DNA from: Lonsdalea populi | Lineage (GTDB): Bacteria > Pseudomonadota > Gammaproteobacteria > Enterobacterales > Enterobacteriaceae | Direction of reading: 5' to 3' | NCBI RefSeq assembly: GCF_015999465.1 | Contig: NZ_CP065534.1 | Span: forward strand, 372,001 to 436,000 | DNA length: 64,000 nucleotides | In this document: piece by piece, positions 58,722-64,000 of the stretch | Numbering within the stretch: the first letter of the stretch is position 1 | Layout of the letters: each line of letters opens with the position of its first letter | Notes under the pieces: generated by a model | Databases searched by the model: none | What the model saw: the letters and a program-made list of their open reading frames with translations, nothing else | Told to the model about the DNA's origin: nothing | Translations under genes and position numbers: made by a program

Positions 58722-61181
58722 ATGCGAGTGTTGAAATTTGGCGGGACTTCGGTGGCAAATGCGGAACGGTTTATTCGCGTTGCCGACATTATTGAAAGTA
58801 ATGCACGGCAGGGACAGGTTGCCACCGTCTTGTCCGCCCCGGCAAAAATTACCAACCATCTGGTTGCGATGATCGAAAAAACCGTTGCCGGACACGACAC
58901 TGATACGCATTTTAATGAATCACAGACGATTTTCTCTTCGCTGTTGTCTGGACTGGATAAAGCGCAGCCGGGTTTTCCCTATGCCCGTCTGAACACGCTG
59001 CTCGATCAGGAATTCGCGCTGATTAAACAGGTACTCCACGGCATCTCCCTGCTGGGCCAGTGCCCGGACAGCGTGAACGCCGCCATGATTTGTCGCGGCG
59101 AAAAATTGTCCATCGCGATCATGGAAGGCGTGTTCCAGGCGCGTGGCTATCAGGTTTCGGTCATTAATCCGGTCGAGAAACTGTTGGCGCAGGGGCACTA
59201 TCTGGAGTCTACCGTCGATATCGCCGAGTCCACCCGTCGCATCAACGAACAGGCCATTCCCAAGGACGACGTGATCCTGATGGCGGGCTTTACCGCCGGT
59301 AACGAGAAGGGTGAACTGGTGGTGCTGGGCCGCAATGGCTCTGATTACTCCGCCGCCGTGCTGGCCGCTTGCCTGCGCGCTGAATGTTGCGAAATCTGGA
59401 CCGATGTCGACGGCGTTTATACCTGCGACCCGCGCCAGGTACCGGACGCGAGGTTACTGAAGTCCATGTCGTACCAAGAGGCCATGGAGCTCTCCTACTT
59501 CGGCGCCAAAGTCCTCCACCCTCGCACCATTGCCCCCATCGCTCAATTCCAGATCCCCTGCCTCATCAAAAACACTGAAAACCCCAAGGCACCCGGTACG
59601 TTGATCGGACTCGACAGTTCCGACAAACAGTATCCAGTGAAGGGCATCACCAACCTCAGCAATATGGCGATGATCAACGTCTCAGGCCCGGGGATGAAAG
59701 GCATGATCGGCATGGCGGCCCGCGTATTCGCAGCCATGTCCCGTTCCGGTATTTCCGTCGTATTGATTACGCAATCGTCTTCCGAATACAGCATCAGCTT
59801 CTGCGTTTCTCAGCATGAGCTGCGTCATGCGTGCAAAACGCTGGAAAGTGAATTCTATCTGGAACTGAAAGAGGGCGTGCTTGACCCGCTGGATGTGATC
59901 CAGCGTTTGGCCATCATCTCCGTGGTCGGTGACGGTATGCGCACGCTGCGCGGCCTGTCGGCGCGTCTGTTCACCGCGCTGGCCAGCGCGAACATCAACA
60001 TCGTCGCGATTGCGCAGGGATCGTCCGAACGCTCCATCTCCGCCGTGGTCAACAATGACGTCGCCACCATCGGCGTGCGCGTGGCTCATCAGATGCTGTT
60101 CAACACCGAACAGGTGATCGATGTTTTCGTGATTGGCGTCGGCGGCGTCGGCGGGGCTCTGCTGGAACAGATTCATCGCCAGCAGTCTTGGCTCAAGCAG
60201 AAACACATTGACCTGCGCGTGTGCGGCATCGCTAACTCCAAAGCGCTGTTGACGAACATCAACGGTATCTCGATGGACAACTGGCGCGACGATCTGGCGA
60301 AAGCCCGCGAGCCGTTCAATCTGGAAACGCTGAGCCGTCTGGTGAAAGAGTACCACTTGCTGAATCCGGTCATCGTAGACTGCACCTCCAATCAGGTCAT
60401 GGCCGATCAGTATGTGGATTTCCTGAAAGATGGTTTCCACGTCGTCACGCCGAACAAGAAAGCGAACACTGGTAGCCTGAACTATTACCATCAGCTGCGC
60501 GATGCGGCGGCCGCTTCTCGCCGTAAGTTCCTGTACGACACTAACGTGGGTGCCGGTCTGCCCGTGATTGAAAACATGCAGAACCTGCTTAACGCGGGCG
60601 ACGAACTGGTTCAATTCAACGGGATTCTGTCCGGTTCGCTCTCCTTTATCTTCGGCAAGCTGGACGAAGGCATGACGCTGTCGCAGGCTACCCTGCTGGC
60701 GAAAGAGAAAGGGTATACCGAGCCAGATCCTCGCGACGATCTGTCCGGTATGGATGTTGCGCGCAAATTGCTGATTTTGGCACGCGAAGCGGGATACGAT
60801 CTGGAGCTGGACGATATTCGGGTCGAATCCGTACTGCCGAACAGTTTCGATGCGTCTGGCGATGTGGCGACTTTTATGTCCCGCCTGCCGGAACTGGACG
60901 GCGAGTTTGAACGCCGGGTGGAGAAAGCGCACGACGAGGGGAAAGTGCTGCGTTATATCGGTATGATTGAAGGCGGTCAGTGCAAAGTCGCCATCAGCGC
61001 GGTGGGCGGTAATGATCCGCTGTTTAAAGTGAAAGACGGTGAGAACGCTCTGGCCTTTTACAGCCGCTATTATCAGCCTCTGCCGCTGGTGCTGCGCGGT
61101 TACGGAGCGGGAAATGACGTGACGGCGGCGGGCGTTTTCGCCGATCTGTTACGTACCTTGTCATGGAAGGTGGGAGTGTAA
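58722..61181 (+). CDS. thrA: Bifunctional aspartokinase I / homoserine dehydrogenase I
   Basis: This enzyme catalyses the first and third steps from aspartate to threonine and is feedback-inhibited by threonine. The product is 819 residues. The kinase domain opens [16 protein letters not shown] and has [19 protein letters not shown]. Two ACT regulatory domains lie at about 310-460 ([16 protein letters not shown] and [20 protein letters not shown]). The dehydrogenase Rossmann motif [16 protein letters not shown] starts near 469, with catalytic segments [19 protein letters not shown] and [19 protein letters not shown]. The ATG at 58722 follows AGGAG; upstream in-frame ATGs lie inside the attenuator and are rejected. 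It is 2 bp from thrB. Confidence 0.98.
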   Translation: MRVLKFGGTSVANAERFIRVADIIESNARQGQVATVLSAPAKITNHLVAMIEKTVAGHDTDTHFNESQTIFSSLLSGLDKAQPGFPYARLNTLLDQEFALIKQVLHGISLLGQCPDSVNAAMICRGEKLSIAIMEGVFQARGYQVSVINPVEKLLAQGHYLESTVDIAESTRRINEQAIPKDDVILMAGFTAGNEKGELVVLGRNGSDYSAAVLAACLRAECCEIWTDVDGVYTCDPRQVPDARLLKSMSYQEAMELSYFGAKVLHPRTIAPIAQFQIPCLIKNTENPKAPGTLIGLDSSDKQYPVKGITNLSNMAMINVSGPGMKGMIGMAARVFAAMSRSGISVVLITQSSSEYSISFCVSQHELRHACKTLESEFYLELKEGVLDPLDVIQRLAIISVVGDGMRTLRGLSARLFTALASANINIVAIAQGSSERSISAVVNNDVATIGVRVAHQMLFNTEQVIDVFVIGVGGVGGALLEQIHRQQSWLKQKHIDLRVCGIANSKALLTNINGISMDNWRDDLAKAREPFNLETLSRLVKEYHLLNPVIVDCTSNQVMADQYVDFLKDGFHVVTPNKKANTGSLNYYHQLRDAAAASRRKFLYDTNVGAGLPVIENMQNLLNAGDELVQFNGILSGSLSFIFGKLDEGMTLSQATLLAKEKGYTEPDPRDDLSGMDVARKLLILAREAGYDLELDDIRVESVLPNSFDASGDVATFMSRLPELDGEFERRVEKAHDEGKVLRYIGMIEGGQCKVAISAVGGNDPLFKVKDGENALAFYSRYYQPLPLVLRGYGAGNDVTAAGVFADLLRTLSWKVGV

Positions 61182-61183
61182 CC

Positions 61184-62113
61184 ATGGTCAGAATTTATGC
61201 ACCGGCCTCCATTGGGAATGTGAGCGTGGGGTTTGATGTCCTGGGCGCTGCCGTTTCGCCGATAGAGGGTTCTTTGCTGGGAGACTGCGTCTCCGTCAGC
61301 GCGGCTGATGAATTCAGCCTGAAGAATGAAGGGCGCTTCGTCAGCAAACTGCCGACGGAGGCCCGCGAAAACATCGTTTATCAGTGCTGGGAGCGTTTCT
61401 GTCAGGAAATCGGCAAAACCGTGCCTGTCGCGATGACGCTGGAAAAAAACATGCCGATCGGCTCCGGGCTGGGCTCGAGCGCCTGCTCCGTGGTCGCCGG
61501 GCTGATGGCGATGAATGAGTTTTGCGGCAAACCGCTCGATGACAATCGCCTGCTGACCCTGATGGGCGAGCTGGAAGGCCGCATTTCGGGCAGCGTCCAT
61601 TACGACAACGTCGCACCGTGTTTTCTGGGCGGCATTCAACTGATGGTGGAAGAGTGCGGGATCGTCAGTCAACCCGTGCCGGGGTTTGACGACTGGCTGT
61701 GGGTGATGGCTTATCCCGGCATCAAGGTGTCGACCGCCGAAGCGCGGGCGATTCTGCCTGATAGCTATAGCCGACAGGACTGTATTCGTCACGGTCGCTA
61801 CCTGGCGGGTTTTATTCACGCATGTCATACCGGTCAGGCTGAACTGGCGGCGACGTTGATGCACGATGTGATTGCGGAGCCTTACCGCACCCAACTGCTG
61901 CCCGGTTTCGCCGAGGCACGACAGGCGGCGCAGGAAATCGGCGCGCTCGCGACCGGGATTTCCGGTTCCGGTCCGACGCTCTTTTCCGTCTGCAACGATA
62001 AAGCGGTAGCGCAGCGTCTGGCGGACTGGTTGCGGGTAAACTATCTGCAAAATGACGAAGGTTTTGTTCATATTTGCCGCTTGGATACGTCCGGCGCGCG
62101 ACAATTGGGATAA
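61184..62113 (+). CDS. thrB: Homoserine kinase
   Basis: A GHMP-family kinase that phosphorylates homoserine (EC 2.7.1.39). The product is 309 residues. GHMP motif 1 is the ATP-binding [20 protein letters not shown] (about residues 91-110). Motif 3 is [15 protein letters not shown]. The N-terminus [20 protein letters not shown] matches E. coli; the upstream in-frame start at 61163 lies within thrA and is not used. It is 2 bp after thrA and 3 bp before thrC, indicating tight translational coupling. Confidence 0.98.
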   Translation: MVRIYAPASIGNVSVGFDVLGAAVSPIEGSLLGDCVSVSAADEFSLKNEGRFVSKLPTEARENIVYQCWERFCQEIGKTVPVAMTLEKNMPIGSGLGSSACSVVAGLMAMNEFCGKPLDDNRLLTLMGELEGRISGSVHYDNVAPCFLGGIQLMVEECGIVSQPVPGFDDWLWVMAYPGIKVSTAEARAILPDSYSRQDCIRHGRYLAGFIHACHTGQAELAATLMHDVIAEPYRTQLLPGFAEARQAAQEIGALATGISGSGPTLFSVCNDKAVAQRLADWLRVNYLQNDEGFVHICRLDTSGARQLG

Positions 62114-62116
62114 CGC

Positions 62117-63406
62117 ATGAAACTGTACAATCTGAAAGATCATAACGAACAGGTCGATTTCGCTCAGGCGATACGACAGGGGTTGGGAAGTCAGCAAGGT
62201 TTGTTTTTCCCGTTGGATCTGCCGGAGTTTGATCTGACGGCGATCGATGAACTGCTGGAGCAGGATTTCGTGACCCGCAGCAGCCGTATTCTGTCCGCCT
62301 TTATCGGTGATGAACTGCCGGCTGAAACGGTCTACCAACGGGTCAACGCGGCGTTTGCCTTCCCTGCGCCGGTCGTCCCGGTCAGTGAAGATATCGCGGT
62401 GCTGGAATTGTTCCACGGTCCGACGCTGGCCTTTAAAGACTTCGGCGGTCGCTTTATGGCGCAGATGCTGGCGGAAGTCGCCGGCGATCGGCAGATCACC
62501 ATTCTGACCGCCACCTCCGGCGATACCGGCGCAGCGGTGGCGCATGCGTTTTACGGTCTGGAAAACGTGCGCGTGGTTATCCTGTATCCGCGCGGCAAAA
62601 TCAGCCCGCTGCAGGAAAAACTGTTCTGCACGCTGGGCGGCAACATCCATACCATCGCCGTCGACAGCGACTTCGACGCCTGTCAGGCGCTGGTGAAACA
62701 GGCGTTTGACGATCGGGAGTTGAAAGATACGATTGGCCTGAACTCAGCCAACTCCATCAACATCAGCCGCCTGCTTGCGCAGATTTGCTACTATTTCGAA
62801 GCCGTCGCGCAGCTGCCGCAGGAAGCGCGCAATCAGCTAGTGGTCTCTGTACCCAGCGGCAACTTCGGCGATCTGACTGCGGGTCTGCTTGCTAAATCGC
62901 TGGGTCTGCCGGTCAAACGTTTCATCGCCGCGACCAATGCGAACGACACCGTGCCGCGTTTCTTGCAAAACGGCGCATGGCAGCCTAAACAGACGGTCGC
63001 CACGTTGTCGAACGCAATGGACGTCAGCCAGCCGAACAACTGGCCGCGCGTGGAAGAGCTGTATCGCCGTAAAAACTGGCAGCTGAATACGCTGGGCTTC
63101 GGTGCGGTTAGCGACGATACCACCAAAGAGACCATGCACGAGCTGGAAGCGTTGGGTTATACCTCTGAGCCTCATGCGTCCATCGCCTATCGTCTGCTGC
63201 GCGATCAACTGCAGCCGGGAGAGTTCGGCCTGTTCCTGGGAACGGCGCATCCGGCGAAGTTCAAAGAGAGCGTGGAAGAGATTCTGGGCAAAGCTCTGGA
63301 ACTGCCCGCCGCGTTGGCTGAGCGCGCCGATCTGGAACTGCTGTCCCACCATTTCGGTCCTGACTTCGCCCAGTTGCGTAAGTTCCTGATGGAACTGCCG
63401 CATTAA
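62117..63406 (+). CDS. thrC: Threonine synthase
   Basis: A PLP enzyme converting O-phosphohomoserine to threonine (EC 4.2.3.1), the last step. The product is 429 residues. The PLP Schiff-base Lys107 is in LAFKDFGGRFMAQML, at the same position as in E. coli. The glycine-rich phosphate cradle VSVPSGNFGDLTAGLLAKS and the segment TATSGDTGAAVAHAFYG are conserved. It ends the thr operon; in E. coli yaaA lies beyond, here convergent galK. Confidence 0.98.
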   Translation: MKLYNLKDHNEQVDFAQAIRQGLGSQQGLFFPLDLPEFDLTAIDELLEQDFVTRSSRILSAFIGDELPAETVYQRVNAAFAFPAPVVPVSEDIAVLELFHGPTLAFKDFGGRFMAQMLAEVAGDRQITILTATSGDTGAAVAHAFYGLENVRVVILYPRGKISPLQEKLFCTLGGNIHTIAVDSDFDACQALVKQAFDDRELKDTIGLNSANSINISRLLAQICYYFEAVAQLPQEARNQLVVSVPSGNFGDLTAGLLAKSLGLPVKRFIAATNANDTVPRFLQNGAWQPKQTVATLSNAMDVSQPNNWPRVEELYRRKNWQLNTLGFGAVSDDTTKETMHELEALGYTSEPHASIAYRLLRDQLQPGEFGLFLGTAHPAKFKESVEEILGKALELPAALAERADLELLSHHFGPDFAQLRKFLMELPH

Positions 63407-63476
63407 ACCCAAGCCCGCTCCGTGAGGAGATCTTTCTTCTTACGGTCATGCCGAGCCTCCGGCGGCATTGCAGGCG

Positions 63477-64000
63477 TTATGCCAACAGACTCGCACCGTC
63501 GGACGGCTGGCTGATATACAGCGTAGGTTGCAGGCCGGTGAGACGCGGGTACTCCCGCTCAATCGCCGCGCCGATGTTCTGCGTCATGGCTACGGGAACC
63601 AGCGCCACCACACAGCCTCCGAAGCCGCCTCCCGTCATCCTCGCGCCGCCCCGATCGCCGACCTCATCCTGAATCAGCTTTGCCAACGCATCGACGGGCG
63701 GGACCGTGATTTCAAAGTCGTCGCGCATGGAAAGATGCGACTGGCTCATTAGCCCGGACAGCCTCGACATATCCCCTGCGGTCAGCGCCTCGGCGGCGGA
63801 CAGGGTACGGGCGTTTTCCGTGATGACGTGGCGAGCACGGCGCGCGGCGAGATCGTCCAGCCCCGTTCTTTCCTGCTCGAACCGCTCCAGAGAAACATCC
63901 CGCAGCGCGGTGACGCCGAAATGGCGGGCGGCGATTTCGCACTGCTGCCTGCGCAGGTTGTATTCGCTGTCCACCAGACCTCGATGGACGTTGGAGTGGA
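63477..64000 (-). CDS. galK: Galactokinase, C-terminal part (runs off the window)
   Basis: The C-terminal 174 or so residues of galactokinase (EC 2.7.1.6), a GHMP kinase phosphorylating galactose for the Leloir pathway. The frame is open to the window edge, so the start lies beyond base 64000. The segments [19 protein letters not shown] and [17 protein letters not shown] precede GHMP motif 3, [16 protein letters not shown], near the C-terminus. All match E. coli GalK. It is convergent with thrC. Together with galP at 29-30.5 kb it indicates galactose use. Confidence 0.95.
   Translation of the reverse strand, partial: HSNVHRGLVDSEYNLRRQQCEIAARHFGVTALRDVSLERFEQERTGLDDLAARRARHVITENARTLSAAEALTAGDMSRLSGLMSQSHLSMRDDFEITVPPVDALAKLIQDEVGDRGGARMTGGGFGGCVVALVPVAMTQNIGAAIEREYPRLTGLQPTLYISQPSDGASLLA

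Noticed and set aside
59682..60932. A 416-codon minus-strand frame inside thrA
   Set aside because: Shadow of thrA; the sequence is rich in Arg, Gln and His as expected for antisense translation.
61100..62650. A 516-codon reading frame on the minus strand antisense to thrB and thrC
   Set aside because: It mirrors codon structure of thrB and thrC, whose identity is certain, and shows no recognisable domain; high GC makes long antisense frames common.

Overview
The window is chromosomal DNA from a gammaproteobacterium of the order Enterobacterales. Almost every gene is a close relative of an Escherichia coli housekeeping gene, and several blocks keep E. coli gene order. GC content is moderately high. 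The plant-pathogen-like accessory content (NAD-dependent formate dehydrogenase, 2-Cys OhrR/Ohr, a Type VI Hcp remnant) and missing neighbours suggest the Pectobacteriaceae (Brenneria/Lonsdalea/Dickeya group). The genus cannot be fixed from this sequence alone.

Region 1 (1-9.6 kb) is accessory. It holds a broken hcp gene, a LysR regulator next to an NAD-dependent formate dehydrogenase, the ohrR-ohr peroxide pair, an MFS transporter, a single tRNA-Gly(GCC), a secreted beta-propeller protein of unknown function and a LysE/RhtB exporter. An intergenic region with two perfect DnaA boxes sits where E. coli has the DnaA-titrating datA locus. Region 2 (9.8-22.2 kb) is the conserved nnr-tsaE-amiB-mutL-miaA-hfq-hflX-hflK-hflC-yjeT-purA block. 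Region 3 (22.2-24.9 kb) is divergent mpl/fbp. Region 4 (24.9-47.2 kb) is the E. coli 66-minute block: ruvX, yqgE, gshB, rsmE, endA, sprT, galP, metK, speA, loiP, tktA, epd-pgk-fbaA, mscS, yggE, argP, rpiA and serA. Region 5 (47.2-48.7 kb) is a junction with an MDR oxidoreductase, a truncated LysR gene and a 95-bp CAGACC repeat. Region 6 (48.7-63.4 kb) is the E. coli 99.7-to-0-minute block: ettA, slt, trpR, yjjX, gpmB, rob, creA, arcA, lasT and thrLABC. The window ends inside galK.

Functionally, the window supplies lower glycolysis and the pentose phosphate pathway (epd, pgk, fbaA, fbp, tktA, rpiA), serine and threonine synthesis, SAM synthesis, arginine decarboxylation and galactose uptake/phosphorylation. 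It also covers peptidoglycan recycling (mpl, slt, amiB), RNA regulation (hfq, miaA) and redox or oxygen control (arcA, ohrR). Readable regulatory DNA includes the thr attenuator, a TrpR operator, two GalR/GalS operators, MetJ and PurR box candidates, an FNR box upstream of arcA, and many intrinsic terminators.

The most unusual features are absences and scars. The usual neighbours queG, speB, argO and creBCD are missing from their conserved places. The hexanucleotide repeat lies next to a decapitated regulator at a synteny breakpoint. I saw no CRISPR array, intact insertion sequence, prophage or clearly new multi-gene system.
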